Shown: positions 46,253 to 59,017 of the stretch, in pieces
How the letters are laid out: each line of letters begins with the position of its first letter
Position numbering within the stretch: position 1 is the stretch's first letter
NCBI GenBank assembly: GCA_037576215.1
Contig: JBANDB010000021.1
Coordinates: forward strand, 62,001-126,000
Reading direction: 5' to 3'
Length of the DNA: 64,000 nt
Origin: Armillaria gallica
Taxonomy: Eukaryota; Basidiomycota; Agaricomycetes; Agaricales; Physalacriaceae
Notes under the pieces: generated by a model
Database searches by the model: none
Told to the model about the DNA's origin: nothing
What the model saw: the letters and a program-made list of their open reading frames with translations, nothing else
Program-made: the position numbers and the translations under genes

Positions 46253-46976
46253 TACAGTTATGGTCAATACCAAGCAGTTCCAAGTATAACTTAGATAATC
46301 CGATTCGTTCAACGAGCCCGTGATTGTGTTTATGTCTAAATTTTAATTTGATCTGAATTCGTGAAGATGTCCAACTTTCCCTTGGGATATATCCTTTAAG
46401 CTTCTCGTTCTAGTAATATGGGTGTACTCGGCGACATAAAGATGCTATTTTGCGTGTGGCAATTGCGGGCAATCGGTCTCTTTTTGCAACCGCATGTTCC
46501 AACGAGGCATCCATTGATATCGCTGCTAGTACTTAGTACTTAGTTTCGGGATCCGGATCTTAGCTCGCATTGAAATTCGACTTTTGATTGATGTCGGAGC
46601 ATAGCATGATATTCAATATTTAGTGTACATGTACTAGGTTTCGTGTCCTTGATAGGAGGAGGCCATGGGCCACATGTCCTATTTATCTAATTAAATCTGC
46701 TTCGACGTTTGTTCTAGCAGTAGTAGCAAATGCCAGTGAACGTCGCAAATGTCACTTGCCTCTACGTGCACCCTGTCTCCAAGCCAAAGAAAGACGGTCC
46801 AGGGTATCGAAGAGTCAGTTGATCATGCCGTTAGTGTCAAGCCAACAATACTTTTACAATAATCAAGCATTTTGACATGTTCCTACTCCTGCGTATGTGG
46901 GTTACGCTCAACAAAGTTGACAGACGTCCGATACGTTTCCCCCCACGAACAGCACTCTTCCTGTCTTGTATTCGGT

Positions 46977-48095
46977 ATGTTAGTCGCAATTGTCGCAGCC
47001 CTTCTCCTCTTCCTTGCTGGACTTCTACATGGGAATTATCCATTCCGTACTTCCGCCAGGGCCAGAGTTGCATTCGCCGGCTGTATTTGCGCTCTTATCT
47101 ATGGTCTCCTCATCGTTCGCTGCAACGAGATGGCGGTGAGTTCGGTTGTGCACCATGGTACTGGAGTCGATCAAGACACCCACTTGGGGAGACACGGCAG
47201 TTTCGCGGACGTCCTTCAGCGCATCGACGAACAGGCGATAGAACTGTACGACAAAGCGCAGGAGGGCGAGGTGTGGGGAAACTTGGTGCGAGCCAGGAAG
47301 GGGAATCGCTGGTCCTTGCGCATCGCATACTTACATCCGTCGACGCCCCTACTGGAACATGCTCATCCGATTTTCGCCATGATTATATCACAGTTATTTA
47401 ACGCTGTTAAGCAGCAGATGAACGCGATGAAGCAATTGGACGGTCTGCTAGCGGACGCTGGTGGACTTTACTCAGACATATCTATGTGGATGGTGCGTGC
47501 TGAGGAGACCATAGCTGTTCGGTAAGTGAGTTCTAGAGTTACCAGCAAATACTCATCGTCAAGTTTCCATAGAACCGACGAAGGCTCGTTGTCACAGGAG
47601 GAGCATTATCTTCAATCTATGCTGCTGAGCACCTACCTCCCAGCACTGGAGAAACGCATTACTCTAGCAGAAGAGGCTCACAGGGAAATATGGGAACTTT
47701 CCCGGACCACTCGCCAGCTATTTTTGACAGCCAGTGAAGCCGTCCTCGCGTTACAGCGTGATAAAAACGGTCTGTGCACGATCTGCAGTGTTTTAGGGCT
47801 TGGAGATGGGAGAAAATACGGGCGCGATCATTCGCTGCAGGTCATCGGGAGCTTTCAGAAGGATCTACGAGAGCAGTGGAAGGAGATGATGGAGATTGCG
47901 ACGCAGCTTCACGATTTGATGTTTGCCTTGAAGGGGTGCATATATATTGGTACGGATTGGAAGGATGAAAGGGCCATGCAACATTTCAGGAGCAACCTGG
48001 ACACGTTTCGTCAGGGCATGGAAGCGCTGGGACTAGTCGTTGACGAAGCTTTTCTTTCCCTTTCAGAGTTTGATGGTCATAATAGTGGGGAATAA
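46977..48095 (+). CDS. Membrane-anchored helical protein, unknown function (355 aa)
   Basis: Exons 46977-47521 and 47573-48095; intron GTAAGT...CCATAG, frames joined exactly. The N-terminus has two hydrophobic segments (MLVAIVAALLLFLAGLLHG and FAGCICALIYGLLIV). A long Glu/Leu/Gln-rich helical part follows (YLPALEKRITLAEEAHREIW, LREQWKEMMEIATQLHDLMF). The tandem membrane gene just upstream and the similar plan suggest a linked pair, but there is no sequence similarity I can see. An alternative first exon starting at ATG 46877 is possible because GTATGT at 46976 could be a donor. Confidence 0.55.
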
Positions 48096-48099
48096 TGTT

Positions 48100-50445
48100 C
48101 CCTTGCTGTAGATAGCTGCGCATGACTGTTCGAATATTATGACCTCGTTAGTGCTAGTAAACGTACTGGCCATAGAAACGGGAAAGCTTAATAGTAATAG
48201 CCCAGTTCCGGCTTGACGGTCCGGTACCCACGCCGGGCCTGGTTTTCCCTTCAAACTCCGGAAGGCCTCTGCATCCGGTATCCGGCGCGGGGCGACCACG
48301 ACGAGTGCGACTTGACCGTCGCAGCTGTATTGCACGATATACTCCACTGTATCCACGGTTACCGTCTGCTGCTATTGTCTCGTGTGTTACCCTCTGTTTT
48401 CACGGGGAAGCGGTACCAGCAACTCTTCAATGCTGCAGCTCTCGTCTCGATGGCATAGTCGGATTTCACAGAACCTTCGGGTATAGACAAAGTTAGGCAG
48501 CGTATTACTACAAGAAAAAAATACAAACATAACCGTCAGTTGTAAGTCCTCGCATTTGTCTATGTGAACTGTCAGTGATTGTGGCGAGGGACAGGAGATG
48601 CTAGCCTTCATTCGCCCATTATTCGAGGATTTTGAAACTGGATTTCCCCCATTAGACGCGGGTTCTTTCCCTTGCGCCACATCCTCAGCTCTTATGATCC
48701 TCAACAGCTATACAACCTATGACAGTGCGGCAACCGTCGGTGGCCTGGAAACTAATGCAACCTGAGCATCTCGGTGGCGGTGCATGATCGACAATTTGCC
48801 GTGCCGTGCATGCCGTGCTCTATCCACGTTCTTGTCACGCATCACGCGTTCTCTTTTCTCTTGCCCCGCCGTCTTTCTGCCGATTAATGCTACAACCTTG
48901 TGGTCCCGACTCTCGAAGTCCTTTCGCACGAGATAAACCCTGCCGCGGGAACGCTGTCTCGGTCTTATACTCCGTCTCATCGAAGAACACCATGGCATCT
49001 TGACCAGCCTAGTATCCAGGATCCTAACAGCTTCGTAACGATACAAGGTGGGATGCTAGAATGAAGTTTTCAGGTTGTCATCGGAAGGTATAGTACTGAT
49101 AGATGTACGTCCTCCTTTGGTCAGCATTGCGGATGACCCGTGTTAAATCACTTTTCTAGTCAAGCCTACATCTCGTCAAGCAGCCTCACTCGACTTAGAC
49201 TTGATAGTTGGCTTTCTGGTGAACCTCAAGCATCTGCAGTTTTGTGGGAGTGCTTCAGCTTCAGCTGAGCCCCCTCATGGTCGCCTTTGCGAACCCTCCA
49301 TTTCACGCACAGATTCCGACTCTCGATGTTGTTCTCATTGACAGATTTTTTGGAGTCAGGCTGGTGTAATCGGTGAGCATGGCCATCTATTCATGGTTCC
49401 TATATACTGCATCCCCTCCCACTGACGAATACTTTTCCAGCCCAGCGAGCCGACGTTTTTTCATCCTCGATGTAGTGACGACCAATCGACCATGACCAAG
49501 AACGTCAGCGAGACACTCAAGCTCAGCGTATCCATGTATCCCACTTGTGTACGTTCTGCCTATCCATTTTTGATTCATTACTGACTGTGTTCTTGTTGGC
49601 AGCATCTTGACTGACGTTTACGCTGTTTAACGTCTTAACGAGACACTGAGTGGGGAACAGATAAAGGTCTTGGGTTGTCTTCGAGGAGTATAGTTGAAGT
49701 ATGTTCTCCGTATCATTGCGGATGACCTGTCCTGACCCCCCTTCATAGATGTTCCCGCAACTCGTCGAGCAGCTCGACTTGCGCATGGAAGTTGAATCGT
49801 TCATTCCTTTTGAGTATGCCCGATACCTACGGTTGGTAAAGTTATTATAAGTGAATCTTCTCTCTTCGTCTTCATATGTGAAAGTGATGATGTTGTTAGC
49901 AACCGATCAGTATCGACTACTGCGGCGGGGGAAGCTCAAGGTCGTAATTGGCTATCAATTTATTACGTTGTTATTTTGTCGAACATGAACTTTGTGCCAT
50001 GTCCGCGCAGAGCAGCCCGCCTTGGCAAACTTCAGGGCTCGGATATGCCACGCCCTGCGATGGCCCACCACTTCGACGAGCTATCTGTTGTGTGTGTTTC
50101 CCTGCCTTCGATATCAATATCGGGCTCGTCATTGTTTGTCTACCTACAGCCTTGTGTGCTTGCCGTTTCACTTTCGACTTCCTTTCTCCTCTGTTGCTTC
50201 CACACCTGTCTGGCGCCCTGAGGAGATTTTGTTCTCTTTATGTCTCCTAGCTGTACACCTCACAGTCTCAACTATGTTGTCGTACCCCGGACTCCACCAG
50301 TCTCCAATCGACATAGCCTCGAAGCCTGGACGTGGAGGCAGGCACCTCGGCTAGTGAGTCGGGATGTCAACCTGACGTCTGGAAATCGGCACACGGCACA
50401 ACTCTCCCACGCCCAAATTATGACTTCATCTCAACGACATTACTG
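48100..50445. other. No supported gene; local duplication
   Basis: Two related segments (about 49070-49210 and 49670-49790) share GGTTGTC(A/T)TCG, CATTGCGGATGACC and the CTCGTC(A/G)AGCAGC block, with spacing of about 590 bases. A diverged near-palindrome copy lies at 48344-48361. The frame near 49190-49330 has some leucine-rich character, but no gene can be supported. Confidence 0.4.
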
Positions 50446-50448
50446 GAC

Positions 50449-50631
50449 TTCCAGAAAATAATGGGAATCGATCGAAGATATTTGCTTTGTTGCATACGTT
50501 GAATTAAATGACAAAACGGCCTTCCAGTTCAGAATGGTGCGTCGATAATTCAAGAAACGAATAATTGCACGGGGAATTACCAAATTAGGCGACTCAAAAA
50601 AACTTCGATCGATTCCCATTATTTTCCGGAA
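50449..50631. mobile_element. MITE-like element of 183 bp with 29-bp terminal inverted repeats
   Basis: The left end 50449-50477 and the reverse complement of the right end 50603-50631 agree at 28 of 29 positions (core AATAATGGGAATCGATCG). The interior of about 125 bases has no coding capacity. No clear target-site duplication is visible at the ends chosen, so the superfamily is unassigned. Confidence 0.8.
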
Positions 50632-51520
50632 ACCCAGTAACGAACACTTCGACCAAAACAGTCGGCGCAATATTCGTCAGTACCCCGTTGTATACGAACG
50701 GCGTTCACGCAAAGCTATGCTTTGGTGTCTCTAGATGGCGCGTTCCGGTTGTCCATGAAGGGGAGTTACCGCTCGCCCGAATCCGCACTAAGGTATCAGG
50801 AGTTGGCAATATTCGACCAATGCGCTGCACGATGTTCACTCGGGCCTGATTTCCATCAAAGAGTGAACATTTACCACGGCTGAACTCTGTAGAAGCCATG
50901 TATGGAATTCCGACATTTTTAATTTACGACTGTACTCCCTACATGCCTATCCCATGTGCCGCCAACCATTGTGGGCGTTACAGCAGGGATATTTTTAACG
51001 GCCCATAAGCGGCGTCTCAATGACAACTCGGGGGAAGCACGCGTACGTTGACTCATGTACGAATCTTCGGCTTTTGCAGCCTGTCTCCATCAATCTGGCC
51101 ACTGAACGTTTACGTCGCTTATACTCAGTAATCGGTAGACAAACTGACTTTACTGTAATGACCATCATCTCTCTGAATCAGAGAGTCAAGGAAAAGCCCG
51201 GTCGAGGATGGGCCTGAGGGGTTGGTCATCCCAGGTCGTCTTACCAAGTGAGTTTGGTCTAAGGGCCCAGAAGCATGAACGATCGTATTTTCGTAACCCC
51301 TGGGAGTCTTACCGGGGGGTGGTGGAGTTCAGGGTCACAGACAGGGTGCATGCACAAAGATCCTAGGTAGTAGGGAGTGATCACGGAAAGTCGCACTTGT
51401 AGTTGCGGCGTGTTTGATACCGCCAGTTCATCGGACTCTGGTTGCCTTGCTAAAGCAATTTCCATTCGAAAAGCATGTCTGCGAATTCATCGAATGAGAA
51501 CTTTCGCGTAGAGTTTTATC
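50632..51520. other. No supported gene; dispersed repeat at 51215-51400
   Basis: Bases 51215-51400 resemble 63240-63390 on the same strand (GATCGTATTTTCGTAA and TGGGGTGGTGGAG-like blocks). Confidence 0.5.
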
Positions 51521-51522
51521 AT

Positions 51523-51751
51523 ATATAATGCACGCCCATATCCATCCTCTCTTGCCTTTGTCTCTTCTCCCTCTGTATCTCTCGATCTTGATCTTCTTTT
51601 TCCTATTTTTGCCCTCCTTTCGCTTGATTTATATTGCCCTCCATGAACTTTGACTACGGAACGCTAGTCGATGAACCCGTGATTTCTTTAATCTCGCACT
51701 CTATGTTTTATTTCCTGACATATTGCTTTGCTTTAGTACGACTTTTTAAAG
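51523..51751 (+). promoter_or_regulatory. Promoter and leader of the F-box gene
   Basis: ATATATAATG near 51522-51531 can serve as a TATA element. It is followed by about 100 bases of pyrimidine-rich leader (runs of CTCTTGCC, TCTTCTCCCTC, CTTCTTTTTCC), a common feature of fungal promoters and 5' leaders. Confidence 0.5.
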
Positions 51752-53592
51752 ATGACTGCAGTCATCGACAATTATGATGAAGCCCTCGATCCTGCTCAAC
51801 GCTACGCTCAAGCCTATGACGGTTCGCTCTCTTCTTTGCGCTTATTTTTGTTTGCCTAAATATGTTATCTTGTCATATTTGTAGGAACCCATCTGTACTA
51901 TCGATACCAATCACGGTTATTGGATATACTCACCGACGACACCTCCAACCAGCTGAGAGCCTCTCTGCAGCATCAGTACGACGCCGTTCGCTCGTGTTTC
52001 ATCAAGATCAACGATACACACCTACCTCGTCTGCCCAGTCCGCTCGAGATTGCCTCGATACGTCCAATCCCGTTCTCCGACGCCGTTCCTATTGAACTCT
52101 GGGAAGAGGTTTTTACCTTCTTACCTCATCAATGTTGCCTTGTTTCGCGGCGTGTGTGCAGTTGGTGGTGTAAGCTCCTCACGCCCAAGACGCACGCCTA
52201 CTTGGTTCTGTCCCTTTCTGACAGATGGCCTGAATTTAGGCGAGAAAATTCCAGACGTGATCCCCTAGTGTTGCACAAGTTCGCCAGCGCGTATGAACTG
52301 GACATGTCCTCCATGATCGTGAGCCGATCACTTCGGCATATCGTACGTGGGGTCCGGTATACCAATTGGCCTGTGTTCCCTTATAACTTTTTTTTGCACT
52401 TGCTTGATAACGTGGAGGTCGTTGTATTCGAAGCCACAGCACCACTTACCGATGACTTTCAGCCTCCCGCTGTCCCTTGTCCGTATTTGTTGCCTCCCAG
52501 TGTGAAGGAGCTGCGACTCAGCAAAGTGTCCCTTGACGGACACAGCATTGAGGGTATGGTGTCGCCTGCAGGACGTCTTGAACGGCTATATATTGAGAAT
52601 ATCGATGGGGGACACCTTGTGAGTGATACTGTACCATTGTCTTCGGTTTTGCGAAGGTGATTTAGAATTTCAACTCAGAGCATTCCTTCTGTTCCTTTTG
52701 ACCACGACTACACGACTTTCCGCGAATCTGTGGCTATCACGACCTTCCGCCGACCTTATATACGTGATGTCGCTTCTCCATCTCTGCGGTACGTTAAGCT
52801 GGATCTCATGTATGATGTCTTTGGGGCGGTTGCTGCGCATTACGGTTTAGCAGAATTCACGGATGATGGTTTTGCGCTGCTGCATCAACTCTTTCGTACA
52901 GAGTTTGGGGCCGCATATCTTGAATACATGTTGGAGGAAGGGGAGGTCTTTCCTCTGCAAACTCGCACTTCGTTGTTAGAGGAGCTCGATATCCGCGTAG
53001 GCAGCCAGTACTTTGAGCATATCCGGTTTATTTGGCCTCCTCTCGCTTCGAGTTTGACCAAGCTGACGCTTCGTATTCGTGAGTTTTGCGCATCTGAATT
53101 CATACCTTGATACTCACTGTTTTTTGTGCAGCACGTGGAAACACGGGCGGATCTGGGACTCCCATGACGCTTGATGGGTTGGATGTACTGAAAACTCTCA
53201 TCATCCATTGCGAGTACCAGATAGTGCGGCGTGTGGTGAACGTCATGGCTACTTGGGGTTCTCCGTATCGTTCTAGCCCGGAATCTGTTTTCGAGCTGTG
53301 GCTGCACATCGACTCTCATTCCCCTGTCCTGCACCTACATTGCGTCAGTTCCCTTTTCCTTCGCCGTCGGTTCCTTGCATCAGAGAAAAACAATATGCGA
53401 ACCTTCCGTGGAAATTTTGTGTTTGGTCTACGGTCCACTGGCGCTAACTCCATTGAGGACATCGACTTCGAAATCGCGTCCGGTCTTGTGGCGAGCATGC
53501 GTGACGATAATTCCATTGGTCTTCACAGAGCTGAATGTCGGCGGGTACATGTCAGTCCCGTTATTTCTCCCGTATGTGACGCTCTTCTATAA
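51752..53592 (+). CDS. F-box protein (554 aa)
   Basis: F-box proteins recruit substrates to SCF ubiquitin ligases through Skp1. Exons 51752-51821, 51885-52618, 52679-53078 and 53132-53592; frames join exactly. The first intron uses GTTCGC, the others GTGAGT. After a helical lead (DPAQRYAQAYDG, LLDILTDDTSNQLRASLQ), the F-box is near residues 83-118 (PFSDAVPIELWEEVFTFLP, then SRRVCSWWCKLL). The rest is leucine-rich with irregular repeats (PPSVKELRLSKVSLDG, LERLYIENIDGG, PLASSLTKLTLRI, GLDVLKTLIIHC), as in the large agaricomycete F-box family, most members of which have unknown substrates. No lesion seen. The last exon might continue through another intron (GTACATG near 53548). Confidence 0.78.
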
Positions 53593-54573
53593 AGTTTTGA
53601 ACATATTATGCCTTCGTTTTCATTTCGACATGCTTTAATCGCACAGTAGATCTCCTTTATTTTCAGCTTCATTCAAAGTATGCAATGGAGGGTATTTTTC
53701 GCTCACACGCTGTACAGCGCTTACATTAGTCAGTTCCGATTTTCTCCCTACCTCACTAGTTACGCGTCTTTGGAACATAGGATAACTTCACTATAGTTTT
53801 GAGCAATTTTTTCACAAGACATAGTTCTGAAGACGCATCGTACCAGTGTAAAAATGACATCGGCTCGATCTAGAACGCTCAGATCGGTTCTTCCGTTTCT
53901 TATAAATTATGTAGTGATAACGCAAGTCAAGCTATGATATACCACAGACTAAGGCTGAGAACCATAAGCTCTGTATCCATACGGTAGGCTGTGGAAAGCG
54001 GAAACGACAGCGCATCAGAAATGGGGTATATCAGAGCACCTCCAGTAGCGTTGAGGGAGGTTGACTGAGATCAGCCGTATTTTCCTAATGATATATATCG
54101 GCCGCGATTCAAGCCGATATCCCTCCATTGCTCGTAGACAATTACAACTAGTGTCTACGTCAACAATCGGCGCGAGAATCCTTGGTTCGTTTGACCGGCA
54201 CCTTTTTCTTGACTGGTTTTTATCCTTTGATGCGCGCCGTCTGAAGCTGATGCCATGAAAACGATGACCTAGATCTCCGACCGCATGCCACATTAAAAAC
54301 CATGGCAGAAACGCGGAATAATTGCAGAACAAGCTACTACTTCCAAAAAAACTTGACAGAGACAGACGGTCCAATCCCCCCGTGACTCTACTGCAGGAAC
54401 GGCGTCAAGTCACTGTGGGAACATAATGAAGTTGAATGGGTTTGGGTTTGACTATTGCGGAGGTTGTCTGTATGAGAACTTCGGTTTGAACTTTACGTCC
54501 AAAAAAGCGCCTTTAATCTGTTCCATAATTTGCCAAAAATCAGGAGTTTTCCCATTATTATTGCTTATACATA
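53593..54573. other. No supported gene
   Basis: AT-rich with no recognisable frame or repeat. Confidence 0.4.
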
Positions 54574-55754
54574 TCACAGGAAATCATTCGGCAGCAGATA
54601 GCCTCTAGTGTCCAGTATCTCATCCTGTGAGCGTTTAAGCAACATCCTTTCTGTGAAGCATGTAAAAACCACTCGTCGGCCCGAGATCGTGGGAGCCGAG
54701 CAATGGGCCAGGCATCGGGTCCTAACTGCGAATAGTTGGCCGGCACAGATAGGAAGTTTAACTCCGAGCTGTGGAGCGCAGAATTCTGCCCCAGTCCATT
54801 CACCTACAGCGAAGAGCCACGACAGATATGAGTAGTCGTCGGAAAAGTCCAGGTGGATGATTTCACCGGACCCTTCCTTCATCGCGATCGAAAATATGAC
54901 AGGTCCAAGGTCTAAAGCTGGGCGTTGGGCAAATTCATCGGTCAAAAGCCGACGGACACGTTGATGGGCGCTATCGTTTGTCGATGCAGTCAGGACTGGC
55001 GTGACGTTTAAGAATGGAACAGACTCACCGTACGCCCCGCTCCAACATATCTGGGCATTCGGCACGAGCAATGTAAAAAATTTGGCTCAAAACGTGCCAC
55101 TTGATGTAGAACAGCAAATTGTCCAAGGCGATGAAGCATTCGGCGGATTGCTTGCGACTCTCAGCCGTGAGGTGGGGTCGGGGTTGTGTGTGTTCCCAAA
55201 CACCAACATGTAGAGCTTGGGGTTGAAGATCTTGGATCAGCATTCTTTCCGGCGAATTTGGGTTTGGTGAGCTGGAGCTTTTCCCATCGTTTCAGTACCC
55301 CTTCTTGTATCATCCCTGACAGGAAGTTGGCAAGCCGGAGCGCGATAATAGGATTTCTGGGAAGGGCAAGTGCGCCCTCCTCAGCTTGCATGGCTGGACC
55401 CGCATCCAAACGAATGGATAACGTGCTGCCGTCGGTGAGTTCTGGAAGATTTTGAGGGTGACCCGGAAATAGCTCCTTGATTTTGTCCTGCACGGTTTCT
55501 TGCTTCTTCTTAACGCATAAGAATTCCTTGGGATAATCATCGACAGTTTGGACGACTGGGTGTTTCAGGTATAAGAGAAGATCATTAGCGAGAGGTCAAG
55601 ATGTGGCAAGCGGAAGCAGCCTACGGGTGAGAGCCCTTGCCCTATCTAACGCTCTGGCCCTACCTCCACTAGCTACCCACTTGCGAAAACGTTTCTCTTT
55701 AGCCTCCGCTGAACGATTGCCTTGACGGTTCACACCGGAGCGTTTGCGCGCCAT
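54574..55754 (-). pseudogene. TET/JBP-like 2OG-Fe(II) oxygenase relic
   Basis: The TET/JBP family oxidises 5-methylcytosine or thymine in DNA. In basidiomycetes it is greatly expanded, and many copies travel with KDZ transposons. From ATG 55754: a basic lead MARKRSGVNRQGNRSAEAKE, then after an intron DDYPKEFLCVKKKQETVQDK, and NPIIALRLANFLSGMIQEGV. Near 55230 the frame shifts (KFAGKNADP, then HVGVWEHTQPRPHLTAESRK in another frame). After an intron near 55030 the catalytic part reads IIHLDFSDDYSYLSWLFAVG, TGAEFCAPQLGVKLPICAGQ, RTRCLAHCSAP and GRRVVFTCFTE. The HxD, distal His and Arg expected of the iron and 2-oxoglutarate sites are present. The mid-gene frameshift suggests a recent pseudogene unless a small intron was missed. 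No KDZ transposase is in the window. Confidence 0.7.
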
Positions 55755-55779
55755 TCTCGAGCGAGACTGTCGGTTTATG

Positions 55780-56980
55780 TGTTGGGAATTTTGAAACAGT
55801 AAGTGATTTCGTGTAATGCATGGACTTTATACACTGCTCATGTTGCCTAGTCAAGGATGACATACGCGGACAATACTACTGCAACAATGGTGAAGGCTAA
55901 ACATGGTATCAAAACAATGATACTTTGTTGTCAGCGGACCAGAGCGGACCAACTCTGTCGAACAATGCACGGACTCCATGAACACCACAGGCCGCAAAAT
56001 CTTAGCAGCAACGCTAGTATGGAGGTTCGCGCCAAAGCGGCTGTGACTGGGATGCCACCAGTGTAAAATAACGCAGTTAGGAGATCAGGAGGTTCTTGGC
56101 GTGTAGCCGACCGGGTACGGCGCTATGACTTGAGCCATTAAAAGGTGATGGCCTAAGGGAGAAAAGTAAGTAGCCGATACTTTGACCAAGTTAGATGCAT
56201 GTACATATGTCGAGAAAACGGCCGCCACGTTTGTCTTGAGAAAACATTGAATCATGTAGGACAATCCTATTTTTCTGAGGTCAGGTCTGCTACCGATAAC
56301 TGTCGTGGTGCGAGTGTACACTGGCATACCGACTGGTACTCAGTAGTGAGTACGGGACAAGCGTCTCGGACCTCGAATAGAAGTGAGGTTCCGCGATCCT
56401 GAAGTAGGACCTCAGGTTTCTGCGACCTCAGCTGAAATAGTCAAGCACCGGAATCCCAGCCAAAGTGAACCCCTGGCATGGGGATGAACGCGTAGGCGGA
56501 CTCGGACCGGCGCCCTTTGCCAAATCACTTTTTAACTCCGATAGGCTTCTTGTCCAAACAATGGGCCGGGCCGCGACTAGTCAACGACTAGTACCTGACT
56601 TTGCCTGACTTTACTGTTAACTTTCACGACGTGTGGAGTATTTGGCCACATTTAGCCCCCTCTGTCCATGGAGAAACTGTCCGCTATCACTGCTGACTCG
56701 TCTACTTGTATCTTTCCGAGTGAATATTGCCTTCCGTTCAAGTTTACACAGAAGGACGTGCGAAATAAAATGAAATCAAAGACGGACATGTTGAAATTCA
56801 GATGGTAAGTACGCGCACTTGCCCTACTCTCCATTTCCTACAGTTACAACTAGAAGATGATATTACAAAGGTTGTGCCGCAGACTTGCTGTCGACGGTCT
56901 AACAATGGGTCGACGCTAAGTCGTGGGCGCTTGGCCATTCGGAGTTGCCAATCGACTTCAGCCCGGGTCGCTGCATACTT
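55780..56980. other. No supported gene; fragments of unit Y
   Basis: Bases 56085-56420 resemble parts of unit Y near 260-420 (inverted). Nothing else recognised. Confidence 0.45.
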
Positions 56981-56982
56981 GA

Positions 56983-58061
56983 TCAATGACTTTGATAACT
57001 ATCCCCACTGGTACCCATCAAGCTAGCCACGATATTGTTTAGAAGAATGGATACAACCGGCCGTTTTGTCGTCGCATCGCGGCATACAGGACAAGTAGGG
57101 TTTGTCTCGAACCACGTAACGATGCACAATGTGCAGAAGCTGTGTCCGCACTGAAGTCTAACATAGATTAGATTAGACAAACTCGATGAACTCTCAGACA
57201 ATAGAGCGCAAATGCATACAGAGCTGGCTCCACTAGCGTGCCGAAGCATATGTTGCACTTCATCAGCGGCAAGACGTTCTTCCGGAAGAACTCCATACGG
57301 TTGTGGTCATCTTGATAAGTTGCTGCCAGTTGCTCGACGTTGGCGAAGTGCTCCTCCATTTGCAAAACATTTGCAAACCGTTGATCCGCTTCTGAGATAT
57401 AGTTCTTCAACGACTCCATCTCCTGTCTCAGGGCAGTATTTTCCTGTTAAACGACAATGATCTGGGAAGATCGAGGCAGAGACATGGATGAGCTTACCGA
57501 CATCAGCCGCCGCCCTTCTTCTAGAGACAAGGCTAGCTGCCTCATGGTCAGATCTTTCATGTTGCTGCACTCTTGCATATGTGCTTGGGATCTTGCTAAT
57601 TCCTGATGTAAAGTCAACGTCATTCACTATGATTCTAGAGGGAAAGAGGGCTCACCATATTCAATCGTACCTCAACCTCTGATAGACGTCGGCAATATTC
57701 ATCTGCCTCACACTTCGCTGTCTTGTGCAGTTGTATATGGTGTTGCAGATTCTGAAAGAAGCGAACATCGGAAAACGTTGGACAGTTACGAGTAGTAGCT
57801 TGGATCTCACAAGACTGCTTCTAAGTGCTTCGGTCTCGTAGGTCTTGACAAGAGTTTGAAGTTGGCTTATCTGAAGTACTCATAACCAGATGTCATGAAA
57901 AAGGTGGGCAACGCTCACTTCCGTTGACGATGCTGCTGCGGAGGCACTACTATCTGAAAGTGGCGCTCAGCAAAGTATCCTTTCATAAGAGGAATACTCT
58001 CACCTTTGGGGGTGTTGTTCAACTTAGCTTTGCTAGGTTTCGTCTTGGAGTGAGGACACAT
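56983..58061 (-). CDS. RING-finger protein with coiled coil (250 aa), seven exons
   Basis: Exons on the minus strand: 58061-58004, 57953-57919, 57870-57811, 57751-57656, 57602-57498, 57443-57220 and 57157-56983; all joins keep the frame. The N-terminus is basic (MCPHSKTKPSKAKLNNTPKD). Residues of about 30-175 are heptad-like and Glu/Leu/Gln-rich (ISQLQTLVKTYETEALRSSL, QEMESLKNYISEADQRFANV, MEEHFANVEQLAATYQDDHN), a probable coiled coil. Residues 181-222 form a C3HC4-type RING: CNIC, then LQCGHSFCTLCIVTWF and CPVC. The intron before LQCGH splits the RING. RING proteins of this kind act as E3 ubiquitin ligases; the partner is unknown. No lesion seen. Confidence 0.82.
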
Positions 58062-58064
58062 AGC

Positions 58065-59015
58065 AACGCGTTACACGTATGGGGACTCGTGCGGTTGTAA
58101 GTGAAAGGTTCCAGCCAGTTACTTGGACCTCTGTTATACTTAAAGGTAATCAAAACGAGTGGCACATCGAATCGGGGATTGTGTGATGAATGTTGAAAAG
58201 GTCACAAGGGTCAGGACTCAGGCGATGCCTGGCGGATGCCATTGAGCACAGAAATGGCCCTGTGGCATCGGCTGTTCGGACGGCTGTATCGTCATTGTTG
58301 TGATCCTCTTAATGATCTAAGATGAACGCTTGAGCCTCCGTGCTCCTCTGCAATCGCTGTACGCATTCCATATGGCCAGCGCTAGCCCTTACCATCCAAT
58401 CCATTCATCGTCTGACCAAAGCGCGTCTGACAGCCACAGCAGTGGCATACCCGCGTCGTCCCTTGTTCGTCCTTTGCCCCATATCGACCTTTTCTGAAAC
58501 CTTGAAACCTCAAGCTAGAAGTTCACTTCGAAGTCCTGACCACCTTACCTTGATCCATTTCTATGTCTTCCATGGTTCGTCCTTTGCCCCGGTACCCTTA
58601 GGGTTCGAGATCTTTGGAAACGGCTGGGGATGAGATGCTCTGGTGATAACGAAATAAGGCATCTGGACATAAACCTGAGGAACTCAGGTCTCAGTTTCAG
58701 CCACTAGCGAATCGGCTTGTGTATCTCAATCCAGATAAATGGTCGAACGGGCTGTCCTCATCTTTAACATAGCTCGTCTGTCGGTAACCCTCAGAAATCA
58801 CTGTGACAGTCGGGGTTCTTCGCAAACGTTGATGCAGGCGACTGACATGAATCGCAAGCCTCGGGGACACACTGAGGTTGAAGCAGAATAAAATAATGAT
58901 GGATTGAAAAGTTCCAAGTCCGCTTGGGCTAAAGGAGGGCTGGGCGGGAAGGCTTGTGTGACTGAACTGCAGGCCCGACGGCCACATCAATATGGAAGGT
59001 TGATTGTCGTCCGAT
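58065..59015. other. No supported gene
   Basis: Unique-looking sequence between the RING gene and repeat unit Z. A minus-strand frame at 58697-59134 is open but runs into unit Z and shows no domain. Confidence 0.4.
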
Positions 59016-59017
59016 TC

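Noticed and set aside
46872..46976. Upstream extension of the 46977 gene from a TTG codon
   Set aside because: The extension lacks an ATG in that frame; the first in-frame ATG, which opens a membrane segment, was preferred.
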